From: Oasisia sp. SBJ-2009
Lineage: Eukaryota > Annelida > Polychaeta > Sabellida > Siboglinidae
Assembly (NCBI GenBank): GCA_964017155.1
Contig: OZ024864.1
Location: forward strand, 37,864,230 to 37,928,229
Length of the DNA: 64,000 nucleotides
Direction: 5' to 3'
The translations under genes and the position numbers were made by a program. Each line of letters starts with the position of its first letter. Position 1 is the first letter of the stretch. This document shows, one piece after another, positions 24,076 through 36,871 of the stretch. A model generated the notes under the pieces. That model was not told the origin of the DNA. It made no database searches and saw only the letters and a list, made by a program, of their open reading frames with translations.

Positions 24076-26115
24076 TTACTGGTGTGTGTGTGTGGCTGTC
24101 CCTGCTGTTATTGTCTGACTGGCTGGTCTGCGATCAAGCTGTCGCTTTCTGTAAACGTCAAGTACAGATCTCTGTTGTTTTGCCTTGAAGTAGTCTTTCA
24201 TCCGCTGTGACTTTATAGCTCGTCTGTGTCGGCGCACAGCTGGCTGCCTGGCATATTCTCGTTGGTACATAACATCTTGCTGGATGCGTTTTACTGCACG
24301 AGCAACTTTTCCACCCTTCGTAATGGGACACTGCACATTTTCTAGCTTCCGCAGCATCGATTCTCCAGCACCGTAGTTTAGGTGATCTATGACAGAACAC
24401 ACACGTCCCAGTGCATTGCGGCTGAACTTAACATTCTTGGGCAGTGATGCAGAGAAGGCTCTGTTTGCAGATTCGTTCGGGTTGGTTGTCAGTCTGCGGC
24501 GTGTCAAGTGAAGTGCGACATGGCCAAGACGCATCTCTATCAGTCCTTGGAGTGTGCTTCGATCACCATCTGTCATGTTTACTCGTGTCAGGCCGCACGC
24601 CTTCAGATGCGGAGAGGTGTTCCACCAGTTCCTTCTGCCACCCCAGCAGACAATCGCGTGCCTGCGACAGTTAGCACACGAACCTGCATAGCAGTCGAGT
24701 GTAGCCTGAATGACATCCGGCATGCGTGTCGCTATGGCAGTTTCATCGCTGTCGTGAAGCATATGGACACTGGTGTAGACCATCTGACACCTTGTCTTCA
24801 CATCCTCTGCAAACAGTCTTCTGTTTTCTGTTCGCCTCGCAGCATCCTCTCCGGGAAACATCATAGAGGAAAACGATGCCTTCATGATGTGAAGAAATTG
24901 TGTCTGAGACAGATGTGTCGTATCGGATTGCCTCTGTGTTTCCATGCCAGCTGGCATGGCATCTTGTATGCCACGTGAAGCCAGTGCATCTCCATCTGTA
25001 GGGACATACTTGATTGCGACACCATCTCGTGCCAGACTGTCACCAATGTGTTTCCCGATCCTGTACTCAGACAGTGGCTCTGTAGCTGGCACATTGGCTG
25101 TACATCCAACATGTCCAGGGCAGGTGACGTTTAACCCTTTACTTCGAAGTGAAGATCCTAATTTGCACAGTTTATTGTCCAGTTGGAAAGCTATGATTTC
25201 CCGTTGACCAGTTTGCCAGCTGAATGCAGTCCCGAGAGCCTGCGATGCATTCTGTCCACCACAGCTGTAAGTGTTTTTGAGGTTCGTAGAATTGTATCGA
25301 ACATAGACGCTGATTTTAATCGGAGCATCTTCTGGCAGACCACGAAGAGTGTTAGTCTCCTTGGATCTCTGTCTTCTCATGTGCAAGTCATCCATTGTTG
25401 CTTGTGCAGTGAGTGCTGTTCTTTGCAATCCAGTGTGACTTGGAGGGGGTGTGTGCATTGCTGTCAGAATGTGACGGAACTTGGTAGTGGCAGTTGTTGT
25501 ATCCTGCAGACCGATGTGAAGTGCTACATTCGTTGTGGCAGCCTGCTGACCACAGTGTCCAGTTTCAATCTCACTGTACAGCTTGTACATGCGTGAGTGA
25601 TACTCGCAGTTCACACATTTCAACGACTCCTTCCAACAGAGGCCAATCTGTTGTTCCTGGTATATTTGAAATTGTGGCGAAGGGCACATGTTCTGCTCGG
25701 CATGCTCAGTGTAGCATTCATTCCACATCTGAGCATTCTTTCCAACATTCAGCAAACGCATTTCAGAGGAAAGTCCTTGATTTTCATCTGGCTGGAGGTA
25801 GCTTTCTGTTAAAGTTAGTCTTCGGTTTGGCCGCGGCCGAAGAATCTTGCTGCCGCCAGATATTCCATCAGCATCAGGGACTGTCAAGAGGCCACCAGAC
25901 GTTTCTTGTACAACTCTTGAGAAATCTTCCCTGTCTAGACGTGGCATCCATACAGAACTGTGCTGTGTTTCGGTCGTTTCGTCATGTGTTGATTCAAAAT
26001 ATGGGTGCCCTTGCTGAAAGCCACGGCTAGATTTGCACATTCTTCCAACAGGCGATGTTTTCCTATTACTAAGCTTACTCGTCTCATTATTCTCATTATT
26101 TGCAGTCTCCTTCAT
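24076..26115 (-). CDS. Mutator-like (MULE-type) DDE transposase, U6, uninterrupted
   Basis: The frame is open from a GTG at 26226 (716 codons); the first ATG is at 26115, giving 679 residues. In 716-codon numbering: a polar N-terminal region (1-150); a Cys-rich segment with CVNC at 204-207; an 'AMHTPPPS' segment (256-263) typical of animal Mutator-like transposases; an RNase H-like core with strand 'ISVYVRYNS' (305-313), second acidic motif 'TDGDA' (Asp411, Asp413) and third motif 'NPNES' (Glu585) followed by 'SLPKNVKFSRNA'; and a basic C-terminus. The first strand normally carries a catalytic Asp, but this copy has Tyr308. The protein lacks five residues after 'TGLQRTA' and ends early because of the (GT)6 run. 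It would cut and join transposon ends if active; the missing Asp argues against that. It converges with the nuclease of its unit. Confidence 0.8.
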   Translation of the reverse strand: MKETANNENNETSKLSNRKTSPVGRMCKSSRGFQQGHPYFESTHDETTETQHSSVWMPRLDREDFSRVVQETSGGLLTVPDADGISGGSKILRPRPNRRLTLTESYLQPDENQGLSSEMRLLNVGKNAQMWNECYTEHAEQNMCPSPQFQIYQEQQIGLCWKESLKCVNCEYHSRMYKLYSEIETGHCGQQAATTNVALHIGLQDTTTATTKFRHILTAMHTPPPSHTGLQRTALTAQATMDDLHMRRQRSKETNTLRGLPEDAPIKISVYVRYNSTNLKNTYSCGGQNASQALGTAFSWQTGQREIIAFQLDNKLCKLGSSLRSKGLNVTCPGHVGCTANVPATEPLSEYRIGKHIGDSLARDGVAIKYVPTDGDALASRGIQDAMPAGMETQRQSDTTHLSQTQFLHIMKASFSSMMFPGEDAARRTENRRLFAEDVKTRCQMVYTSVHMLHDSDETAIATRMPDVIQATLDCYAGSCANCRRHAIVCWGGRRNWWNTSPHLKACGLTRVNMTDGDRSTLQGLIEMRLGHVALHLTRRRLTTNPNESANRAFSASLPKNVKFSRNALGRVCSVIDHLNYGAGESMLRKLENVQCPITKGGKVARAVKRIQQDVMYQREYARQPAVRRHRRAIKSQRMKDYFKAKQQRSVLDVYRKRQLDRRPASQTITAGTATHTHQ
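24081..24093. repeat. (GT)n run inside the transposase C-terminal codons
   Basis: Six GT repeats in U1-U4 and U6-U9, five in U5 (19804) and in the left arm of the inverted-repeat element (near 50336). The 2-nt difference decides whether the protein ends in THTHQ or runs on into a 41-residue basic tail. Confidence 0.85.
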
Positions 26116-27377
26116 TGTAATCGTGCAGAGTAATCCCGGCAGAATTACAATTGGCAGAGACAAACCGTGATTTAAGATTTCAGACGTCCAAGGAGTCTGA
26201 AAGTCCAAATCACAGTGACAGAACACTGTGTGTTAGGGGGGTGGGGAGTGGCTTAGACCAGTGGAGCATCTGTTTGAAAATCTATGCCCAAAGTGGATCA
26301 ATCAGAGTACAGCACGGTGACTAATCTATCATTTTTTATTTACTTCACCTAATTAGAAACATGGAAAGACCCCAGGATAAGGTGCTAATGACAACTGGGC
26401 TGTGCAACTTCTGATAATCGCCCCCATAGGCCAGCCCACCCCTGGTGGCTGGCTTCTGACTTGATCACTGCTCAATCAGGCAAGTGTGACATTGTATCAG
26501 GTGTCTACTAATTGCATTGTGTAATACTTTGCAATTGAACCAATTAAGACTTCTGGTCTTTGAAGAATGCTCACTTTAAGGTCATGTATCATGTATATTT
26601 ACAGTCTTTTAATAGGGACAAGGGAAAACAGTCATCATAATTCTCACTGCAAAATGACAATAGCCTGTATGTGATATTTTACAAAAAACATACTGGGCTC
26701 TCTGAAAAATTGGGTAATGTGTTCATATATGGCACACACAAAAGTTTGTGCACTGTGTAGTTCTGCAAGATTAGGCATTTTGAAACTGTCGCCTGCTCAC
26801 TGTTGTGGCACTCGGTGAAATAGGGTGCACTTTGTAAATGTGTCTAAAAAAAAAAATGTGTGGATGAAATAAAAAACAATTACAGCATGTTGCTTCAAAT
26901 AGGAGTGCCAGTAAAATGTGTTAATTTCAGATTTTTTCGCCAAAACAACCATGTCTATTTGGGGTCATGACACAGTTAGACTTCCTGTTTGGTTACCGTT
27001 GCAACATAGTCCCATAAAAAAATTGATTTAGATTTTTTTCAATATTCACATGCTGTGACATAAGTGCATTTGAACAGTCATATTTCCAGGTGTGATTGTG
27101 GAAGCTGTTGACAGTGAAATGGTGCATTTTTAGCTGATTTCACTATGCGGATGGGTACTTGGCAGTGATTTGGCTTGTTGACACCTCTGTTGTGTTACTG
27201 CCTGCATTCATTTGTAAATATTGACGGGTGTCACACATAGCGGCACTTTACGAGAGAACGAAACATTGGAACTTGACTAAACTCGACCAGCTTGTCACTG
27301 ATATGATGATAACAACAGCCAATAAGTTTTAGAATTTTCCTGCGTCTGGTTTTCTTATAATCCTACAAAATGCTAAC

Positions 27378-27842
27378 ATGGTGGCCAATGGGAAAGTTAA
27401 CTGTGTCATGAGCCCTATTAGACGCCTAGCAACAGAAACAGTTTTTAGTTGGCGCGAGATGATGGAGGCAGCGTTCTTTGACAAATATTCCGAAATAATT
27501 AGTGACAAGGTGTGCGTGTCAAGCAACAGTGAGTGTCTCATTTGGACTGCCTGTACATCAGGTGAGAAAGTGAAGTATGGTGTAGTTAAAGTGATGTTTA
27601 GTTGTGGAAACCGACGAACTATAAAAGCACACCGACTGGCCTTCATGCTATTTCATAGACAGACATTCTTGGCAGCACACCTAGATGCGTCGCATTTATG
27701 TCACAACAGTCTTTGTGTTAATGCCAACCACATCCATCTTGAACCTCGTTCCATCAACAGTCAGAGAAATTCATGCAAGAAAACCGGCAATTGTAGCGGT
27801 CATGGTATATATCCGGCATGTCTGTTATGGCTACAACTGTGA
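27378..27842 (+). CDS. His-Cys box endonuclease, U7
   Basis: Open frame. Differs at Ala19 to Thr, Thr73 to Met and Asn120 to His. None of these is a predicted catalytic or zinc-binding position. Confidence 0.85.
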   Translation: MVANGKVNCVMSPIRRLATETVFSWREMMEAAFFDKYSEIISDKVCVSSNSECLIWTACTSGEKVKYGVVKVMFSCGNRRTIKAHRLAFMLFHRQTFLAAHLDASHLCHNSLCVNANHIHLEPRSINSQRNSCKKTGNCSGHGIYPACLLWLQL

Positions 27843-28335
27843 AATGTGGTAAGAATGAACTCACTTTTTTTCGGGAGTGCATGTGCAGAATGAACTGTTC
27901 CGATATGTTGTCTCCTTGGCTCGTAACTGGTCAATGGACTGGACAGTGTCACACGTGTGACGGCCATGCCGTGCAACAAGTGTGATGATCGTGTCGTATC
28001 GGTACAGCGTGATGATGGCGCGGAGCTATAGTGTTTTCATGGCGTATGTCAGACAGCAGGCAGGTGATCGATGGTGTACGTAGATTGTGTTCGCATTGCA
28101 TACACAGTCAAAGTTGCAGCTCAAGTAGACGCTAAGGAATAATACAACGTCATATTGTTAGATTACTGTCTGTGTGCTCACTTCCATCTATTTAACTGTG
28201 TGGTGAGTGTGTCTGCCTACAATTTCTTAGCATAGGGGTGGTCGGCTGATTTCCGTGATCTTAGTGAATATGAGTGTTCAGTGTCATTGCCATGTGGGGT
28301 TGGGGGTGCACGTCTCCGTCTGCGTCTCACAGTTC

Positions 28336-30385
28336 TTACTGGTGTGTGTGTGTGGCTGTCGCTGCTGTTATTGTCTGACTGGCTGGTCTGTGATCAAGCT
28401 GTCGCTTTCTGTAAACGTCAAGTACAGATCTCTGTTGTTTTGCCTTGAAGTAGTCTTTCATCCGCTGTGACTTTGTAGCTCGTCTGTGTCGGCGCACAGC
28501 TGGCTGCCTGGCATATTCTCGTTGGTACATAACATCTTGCTGGATGCGTTTTACTGCACGGGCAACTTTTCCACCCTTCGTAATGGGACACTGCACATTT
28601 TCTAGCTTCCGCAGCATCGATTCTCCAGCACCGTAGTTTAGGCGATCTATGACAGAACACACACGTCCCAGTGCATTGCGGCTGAACTTAACATTCTTGG
28701 GCAGTGATGCAGAGAAGGCTCTGTTTGCAGATTCGTTCGGGTTGGTTGTCAGTCTGCGGCGTGTCAAGTGAAGTGCGACATGGCCAAGACGCATCTCTAT
28801 CAGTCCTTGGAGTGTGCTTCGATCACCGTCTGTCATGTTTACTCGTGTCAGGCCGCACGCCTTCAGATGCGGAGAGGTGTTCCACCAGTTCCTTCTGCCA
28901 CCCCTGCAGACAATCGCGTGCCTGCGACAGTTAGCACACGAACCTGCATAGCAGTCGAGTGTAGCCTGAATGACATCCGGCATGCGTGTCGCTATGGCAG
29001 TTTCATCGCTGTCGTGAAGCATATGGACACTGGTGTAGACCATCTGACACCTTGTCTTCACATCCTCTGCAAACAGTCTTCTGTTTTCTGTTCGCCTCGC
29101 AGCATCCTCTCCGGGAAACATCATAGAGGAGAACGATGCCTTCATGATGTGACGAAATTGTGTCTGAGACAGATGTGTCGTATCGGATTGCCTCTGTGTT
29201 TCCATGCCAGCTGGCATGGCATCTTGTATGCCACGTGAAGCCAGTGCATCTCCATCTGTAGTGACATACTTGATTGCGACACCATCTCGTGCCAGACTGT
29301 CACCAATGTGTTTCCCGATCCTGTACTCAGACAGTGGCTCTGTAGCTGGCACATTGGCTGTACATCCAACATGTCCAGGGCAGGTGACGTTTAACCCTTT
29401 ACTTCGAAGTGAAGATCCTAATTTGCACAGTTTATTGTCCAGTTGGAAAGCTATGATTTCCCGTTGACCAGTTTGCCAGCTGAATGCAGTCCCGAGAGCC
29501 TGCGATGCATTCTGTCCACCACAGCTGTAAGTGTTTTTGAGGTTCGTAGAATTGTATCGAACATAGACGCTGATGTTAATCGGAGCATCTTATGGCAGAC
29601 CACGAAGAGTGTTAGTCTCCTTGGATCTCTGTCTTCTCATGCGCAAGTCATCCATTGTTGCTTGTGCAGTGAGTGCTGCCACCTTGTTCGCTGTTCTTTG
29701 CAATCCAGTGTGACTTGGAGGGGGTGTGTGCATTGCTGTCAGAATGTGACGGAACTTGGTAGTGGCGATTGTTGTATCCTGCAGACCGATGTGAAGTGCT
29801 ACATTCGTTGTGGCAGCCCGCTGACCACAGTGTCCAGTTTCAATCTCACTGTACAGCTTGTACATGCGTGAGTTCACAGTTCACACATTTCAACGACTCC
29901 TTCCAACAGAGGCCAATCTGTTGTTCCTGGTATATTTGAAATTGTGGCGAAGGGCACATGTTCTGCTCGGCATGCTCAGTGTAGCATTCATTCCACATCT
30001 GAGCATTCTTTCCAACATTCAGCAAACGCATTTCGGAGGAAAGTCCTTGATTTTCATCTGGCTGGAGGTAGCTTTCTGTTAAAGTTAGTCCTCGGTTTGG
30101 CCGCGGCCGAAGAATCTTGCTGCCGCCAGATATTCCATCAGCATCAGGGACTGTCAAGATGCCACCAGACGTTTCTTGTACAACTCTTGAGAAATCTTCC
30201 CTGTCTAGACGTGGCATCCATACAGAACTGTGCTGTGTTTCGGTCGTTTCGTCATGTGTTGATTCAAAATATGGGTGCCCTTGCTGAAAGCCACGGCTAG
30301 ATTTGCACATTCTTCCAACAGGCGATGTTTTCCTATTACTAAGCTTACTCGTCTCATTATTCTCATTATTTGCAGTCTCCTTCAT
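28336..30385 (-). pseudogene. Mutator-like transposase, U7, nonsense + frameshift
   Basis: Broken by a 5-nt change near 29873 (GAGTTCACAG for GAGTGATACTCGCAG) and an in-frame TAA near 29590, immediately before the first catalytic strand. From 29589 the frame is open to the early (GT)6 stop. Both lesions are shared with U8, so they predate that duplication. Confidence 0.8.
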
Positions 30386-31644
30386 TGTAATCGTGCAGAG
30401 TAATCCCGGCAGAATTACAATTGGCAGAGACAAACTGTGATTTAAGATTTCAGACGTCCAAGGAGTCTGAAAGTCCAAATCACAGTGACAGAACACTGTG
30501 TGTTAGGGGGGTGGGGAGTGGCTCAGACCAGTGGAGCATCTGTTTGAAAATCTATGCCCAAAGTGGACCAATCAGAGTACAGCACGGTGACCAATCTATC
30601 ATTTTTTATTTACTTCACCTAATTAGAAACATGGAAAGACCCCAGGATAAGGTGCTAATGACAACTGGGCTGTGCAACTTCTGATAATCGCCCCCATAGG
30701 CCAGCCCACCCCTGGTGGCTGGCTTCTGACTTGATCACTGCTCAATCAGGCAAGTGTGACAGTGTATCAGGTGTCTACTAATTGCATTGTGTAATACTTT
30801 GCAATTGAACCAATTAAGACGTCTGGTCTTTGAAGAATGCTCACTTTAAGGTCAATTATCATGTATATTTACAGTCTTTTAATAGGGACAAGGGAAAACA
30901 GTCATCATAATTCTCACTGCAAAATGACAATAGCCTGTATGTGATATTTTACAAAAAACATACTGGGCTCTCTGAAAAATTGGGTAATGTGTTCATATAT
31001 GGCACACACAAAAGTTTGTGCACTGTGTAGTTCTGCAAGATTAGGCATTTTGAAACTGTCGCCTGCTCACTGTTGTGGCGCTCGGTGAAATAGGGTGCAC
31101 TTTGTAAATGTGTCTAAAAAAAAAAATGTGTGGATGAAATAAAAAAACAATTACAGCATGTTGCTTCAAATAGGAGTGCCAGTAAAATGTGTTAATTTCA
31201 GATTTTTTCGCCAAAACAACCATGTCTATTTGGGGTCATGACACAGACTTCCTGTTTGGTTACCGTTGCAACATAGTCCCATAAAAAAATAGATTTAGAT
31301 TTTTTTCAACATTCACATGCTGTGACATAAGTGCATTTGAACAGTCATATTTCCAGGTGTGATTGTGGAAGCTGTTGACAGTGAAATGGTGCATTTTTAG
31401 CTGATTTCACTATGCGGATGGGTACTTGGCAGTGATTTAGCTTGTTGACACCTCTGTTGTGTTACTGCCTGCATTCATTTGTAAATATTGACGGGTGTCA
31501 CACATAGCGGCACTTTACGAGAGAACGAAACATTGGAACTTGACTAAACTCGACCAGCTTGTCACTGAGATGATGATAACAACAGCCAATACGTTTTAGA
31601 ATTTTCCTGCGTCTGGTTTTCTTATAATCCTACAAAACGCTAAC

Positions 31645-32109
31645 ATGGTGGCCAATTGGAAAGTTAACTGTGTCATGAGCCCTATTAGACGCCTAGCAGC
31701 AGAAAAACTTTTTAGTTGGAGCGAGATGATGGAGGCAGCGTTCTTTGACAAATATTCCGAAATAATTAGTGACAAGGTGTGCGTGTCAAGCAACAGTGAG
31801 TGTCTCATTTGGACTGCCTGTACATCAGGTGAGAAAGTGAAATATGGTGTAGTAAAAGTGACGTTTAGTTGTGGAAACCGACGAACTATAAAAGCACACC
31901 GACTGGCCTTCATGCTACTTCATAGACAGACATTCTTGGCAGCACACCTAGATGCGTCGCATTTATGTCACAACAGTCTTTGTGTTAATGCCAACCACAT
32001 CAATCTTGAACCTCGTTCCATCAACAGTCAGAGAAATTCATGCAAGAAAACCGGCAATTGTAGCGGTCATGGTATATATCCGGCATGTCTGTTATGGCTA
32101 CAACTGTGA
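31645..32109 (+). CDS. His-Cys box endonuclease, U8 (variant)
   Basis: U5-type protein with one extra change, Gly5 to Trp (GGG to TGG), shared with U9. Box residues intact. Confidence 0.85.
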   Translation: MVANWKVNCVMSPIRRLAAEKLFSWSEMMEAAFFDKYSEIISDKVCVSSNSECLIWTACTSGEKVKYGVVKVTFSCGNRRTIKAHRLAFMLLHRQTFLAAHLDASHLCHNSLCVNANHINLEPRSINSQRNSCKKTGNCSGHGIYPACLLWLQL

Positions 32110-32603
32110 AATGTGGTAAGAATGAACTCACTTTTTTTCGGGAGTGCATGTGCAGAATGAACTGTTCCGATATGTTGTCTCCTTGGCTCGTAACTGGTCA
32201 ATGGACTGGACAGTGTCACACGTGTGACGGCCATGCCGTGCAACAAGTGTGATGATCGTGTCGTATCGGTACAGCGTGATGATGGCGCGGAGCTATAGTC
32301 TTCTCATGGCGTATGTCAGACAGCAGGCAGGTGATCGATGGTTTACGTAGATTGTGTTCGCATTGCATACACAGTCAAAGTTGCAGCTCAAGTAGACGCT
32401 AAGGAATTATACAAAGTCATATTGTTAGATTACTGTCTTGTGTGCTCACTTCCATCTATTTAACTGTGTGGTGAGTGTGTCTGCCTACAATTTCTTAGCA
32501 TAGGGGTGGTCGGCTGATTTCCGTGATCTTAGTGAATATGAGTGTTCAGTGTCATTGCCATGTGGGGTTGGGCGTGCACGTCTCCGTCTGCGTCTCACAG
32601 TTC

Positions 32604-34653
32604 TTACTGGTGTGTGTGTGTGGCTGTCGCTGCTGTTATTGTCTGACTGGCTGGTCTGCGATCAAGCTGTCGCTTTCTGTAAACGTCAAGTACAGATCTC
32701 TGTTGTTTTGCCTTGAAGTAGTCTTTCATCCGCTGTGACTTTGTAGCTCGTCTGTGTCGGCGCACAGCTGGCTGCCTGGCATATTCTCGTTGGTACATAA
32801 CATCTTGCTGGATGCGTTTTACTGCACGGGCAACTTTTCCACCCTTCGTAATGGGACACTGCACATTTTCTAGCTTCCGCAGCATCGATTCTCCAGCACC
32901 GTAGTTTAGGCGATCTATGACAGAACACACACGTCCCAGTGCATTGCGGCTGAACTTAACATTCTTGGGCAGTGATGCAGAGAAGGCTCTGTTTGCAGAT
33001 TCGTTCGGGTTGGTTGTCAGTCTGCGGCGTGTCAAGTGAAGTGCGACATGGCCAAGACGCATCTCTATCAGTCCTTGGAGTGTGCTTCGATCACCGTCTG
33101 TCATGTTTACTCGTGTCAGGCCGCACGCCTTCAGATGCGGAGAGGTGTTCCACCAGTTCCTTCTGCCACCCCTGCAGACAATCGCGTGCCTGCGACAGTT
33201 AGCACACGAACCTGCATAGCAGTCGAGTGTAGCCTGAATGACATCCGGCATGCGTGTCGCTATGGCAGTTTCATCGCTGTCGTGAAGCATATGGACACTG
33301 GTGTAGACCATCTGACACCTTGTCTTCACATCCTCTGCAAACAGTCTTCTGTTTTCTGTTCGCCTCGCAGCATCCTCTCCGGGAAACATCATAGAGGAGA
33401 ACGATGCCTTGATGATGTGACGAAATTGTGTCTGAGACAGATGTGTCGTATCGGATTGCCTCTGTGTTTCCATGCCAGCTGGCATGGCATCTTGTATGCC
33501 ACGTGAAGCCAGTGCATCTCCATCTGTAGCGACATACTTGATTGCGACACCATCTCGTGCCAGACTGTCACCAATGTGTTTCCCGATCCTGTACTCAGAC
33601 AGTGGCTCTGTAGCTGGCACATTGGCTGTACATCCAACATGTCCAGGGCAGGTGACGTTTAACCCTTTACTTCGAAGTGAAGATCCTAATTTGCACAGTT
33701 TATTGTCCAGTTGGAAAGCTATGATTTCCCGTTGACCAGTTTGCCAGCTGAATGCAGTCCCGAGAGCCTGCGATGCATTCTGTCCACCACAGCTGTAAGT
33801 GTTTTTGAGGTTCGTAGAATTGTATCGAACATAGACGCTGATGTTAATCGGAGCATCTTATGGCAGACCACGAAGAGTGTTAGTCTCCTTGGATCTCTGT
33901 CTTCTCATGCGCAAGTCATCCATTGTTGCTTGTGCAGTGAGTGCTGCCACCTTGTTCGCTGTTCTTTGCAATCCAGTGTGACTTGGAGGGGGTGTGTGCA
34001 TTGCTGTCAGAATGTGACGGAACTTGGTAGTGGCGATTGTTGTATCCTGCAGACCGATGTGAAGTGCTACATTCGTTGTGGCAGCCCGCTGACCACAGTG
34101 TCCAGTTTCAATCTCACTGTACAGCTTGTACATGCGTGAGTTCACAGTTCACACATTTCAACGACTCCTTCCAACAGAGGCCAATCTGTTGTTCCTGGTA
34201 TATTTGAAATTGTGGCGAAGGGCACATGTTCTGCTCGGCATGCTCAGTGTAGCATTCATTCCACATCTGAGCATTCTTTCCAACATTCAGCAAACGCATT
34301 TCGGAGGAAAGTCCTTGATTTTCATCTGGCTGGAGGTAGCTTTCTGTTAAAGTTAGTCCTCGGTTTGGCCGCGGCCGAAGAATCTTGCTGCCGCCAGATA
34401 TTCCATCAGCATCAGGGACTGTCAAGATGCCACCAGACGTTTCTTGTACAACTCTTGAGAAATCTTCCCTGTCTAGACGTGGCATCCATACAGAACTGTG
34501 CTGTGTTTCGGTCGTTTCGTCATGTGTTGATTCAAAATATGGGTGCCCTTGCTGAAAGCCACGGCTAGATTTGCACATTCTTCCAACAGGCGATGTTTTC
34601 CTATTACTAAGCTTACTCGTCTCATTATTCTCATTATTTGCAGTCTCCTTCAT
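32604..34653 (-). pseudogene. Mutator-like transposase, U8, nonsense + frameshift
   Basis: Same TAA (near 33858) and 5-nt lesion (near 34141) as U7; the N-terminal 216-codon segments of the two copies are identical. Confidence 0.8.
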
Positions 34654-35912
34654 TGTAATCGTGCAGAGTAATCCCGGCAGAATTACAATTGGCAGAGACA
34701 AACTGTGATTTAAGATTTCAGACGTCCAAGGAGTCTGAAAGTCCAAATCACAGTGACAGAACACTGTGTGTTAGGGGGGTGGGGAGTGGCTCAGACCAGT
34801 GGAGCATCTGTTTGAAAATCTATGCCCAAAGTGGACCAATCAGAGTACAGCACGGTGACCAATCTATCATTTTTTATTTACTTCACCTAATTAGAAACAT
34901 GGAAAGACCCCAGGATAAGGTGCTAATGACAACTGGGCTGTGCAACTTCTGATAATCGCCCCCATAGGCCAGCCCACCCCTGGTGGCTGGCTTCTGACTT
35001 GATCACTGCTCAATCAGGCAAGTGTGACAGTGTATCAGGTGTCTACTAATTGCATTGTGTAATACTTTGCAATTGAACCAATTAAGACGTCTGGTCTTTG
35101 AAGAATGCTCACTTTAAGGTCAATTATCATGTATATTTACAGTCTTTTAATAGGGACAAGGGAAAACAGTCATCATAATTCTCACTGCAAAATGACAATA
35201 GCCTGTATGTGATATTTTACAAAAAACATACTGGGCTCTCTGAAAAATTGGGTAATGTGTTCATATATGGCACACACAAAAGTTTGTGCACTGTGTAGTT
35301 CTGCAAGATTAGGCATTTTGAAACTGTCGCCTGCTCACTGTTGTGGCGCTCGGTGAAATAGGGTGCACTTTGTAAATGTGTCTAAAAAAAAAAATGTGTG
35401 GATGAAATAAAAAAACAATTACAGCATGTTGCTTCAAATAGGAGTGCCAGTAAAATGTGTTAATTTCAGATTTTTTCGCCAAAACAACCATGTCTATTTG
35501 GGGTCATGACACAGACTTCCTGTTTGGTTACCGTTGCAACATAGTCCCATAAAAAAATAGATTTAGATTTTTTTCAACATTCACATGCTGTGACATAAGT
35601 GCATTTGAACAGTCATATTTCCAGGTGTGATTGTGGAAGCTGTTGACAGTGAAATGGTGCATTTTTAGCTGATTTCACTATGCGGATGGGTACTTGGCAG
35701 TGATTTAGCTTGTTGACACCTCTGTTGTGTTACTGCCTGCATTCATTTGTAAATATTGACGGGTGTCACACATAGCGGCACTTTACGAGAGAACGAAACA
35801 TTGGAACTTGACTAAACTCGACCAGCTTGTCACTGAGATGATGATAACAACAGCCAATACGTTTTAGAATTTTCCTGCGTCTGGTTTTCTTATAATCCTA
35901 CAAAACGCTAAC

Positions 35913-36377
35913 ATGGTGGCCAATTGGAAAGTTAACTGTGTCATGAGCCCTATTAGACGCCTAGCAGCAGAAAAACTTTTTAGTTGGAGCGAGATGATGG
36001 AGGCAGCGTTCTTTGACAAATATTCCGAAATAATTAGTGACAAGGTGTGCGTGTCAAGCAACAGTGAGTGTCTCATTTGGACTGCCTGTACATCAGGTGA
36101 GAAAGTGAAATATGGTGTAGTAAAAGTGACGTTTAGTTGTGGAAACCGACGAACTATAAAAGCACACCGACTGGCCTTCATGCTACTTCATAGACAGACA
36201 TTCTTGGCAGCACACCTAGATGCGTCGCATTTATGTCACAACAGTCTTTGTGTTAATGCCAACCACATCAATCTTGAACCTCGTTCCATCAACAGTCAGA
36301 GAAATTCATGCAAGAAAACCGGCAATTGTAGCGGTCATGGTATATATCCGGCATGTCTGTTATGGCTACAACTGTGA
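35913..36377 (+). CDS. His-Cys box endonuclease, U9 (variant)
   Basis: Protein identical to that of U8, in line with a very recent duplication of this block. It remains open although the unit is truncated downstream. Confidence 0.85.
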   Translation: MVANWKVNCVMSPIRRLAAEKLFSWSEMMEAAFFDKYSEIISDKVCVSSNSECLIWTACTSGEKVKYGVVKVTFSCGNRRTIKAHRLAFMLLHRQTFLAAHLDASHLCHNSLCVNANHINLEPRSINSQRNSCKKTGNCSGHGIYPACLLWLQL

Positions 36378-36871
36378 AATGTGGTAAGAATGAACTCACT
36401 TTTTTTCGGGAGTGCATGTGCAGAATGAACTGTTCCGATATGTTGTCTCCTTGGCTCGTAACTGGTCAATGGACTGGACAGTGTCACACGTGTGACGGCC
36501 ATGCCGTGCAACAAGTGTGATGATCGTGTCGTATCGGTACAGCGTGATGATGGCGCGGAGCTATAGTGTTCTCATGGCGTATGTCAGACAGCAGGCAGGT
36601 GATCGATGGTTTACGTAGATTGTGTTCGCATTGCATACACAGTCAAAGTTGCAGCTCAAGTAGACGCTAAGGAATTATACAAAGTCATATTGTTAGATTA
36701 CTGTCTTGTGTGCTCACTTCCATCTATTTAACTGTGTGGTGAGTGTGTCTGCCTACAATTTCTTAGCATAGGGGTGGTCGGCTGATTTCCGTGATCTTAG
36801 TGAATATGAGTGTTCAGTGTCATTGACATGTGGGGTTGGGGGTGCACGTCTCCGTCTGCGTCTCACAGTTC

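Larger units (their letters stand above)
22702..26960 (+). mobile_element. Array unit U6 (4259 bp), uninterrupted transposase
   Basis: The shortest complete unit. It is the only complete unit whose transposase frame is uninterrupted, despite a 15-nt in-frame deletion relative to the others. Its nuclease has a 1-nt deletion just after the first ATG. Confidence 0.9.
26961..31231 (+). mobile_element. Array unit U7 (4271 bp)
   Basis: Nuclease open. The transposase has a premature TAA near 29590 and a 5-nt deletion near 29873, both shared with U8. The right half is almost identical to the right half of U8, which indicates a very recent local duplication. Confidence 0.9.
31232..35499 (+). mobile_element. 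Array unit U8 (4268 bp)
   Basis: Left half is essentially identical to U9 (nuclease residue 5 is Trp in both). Right half is essentially identical to U7. This is the pattern expected from one recent unequal exchange of one unit length. Confidence 0.9.
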
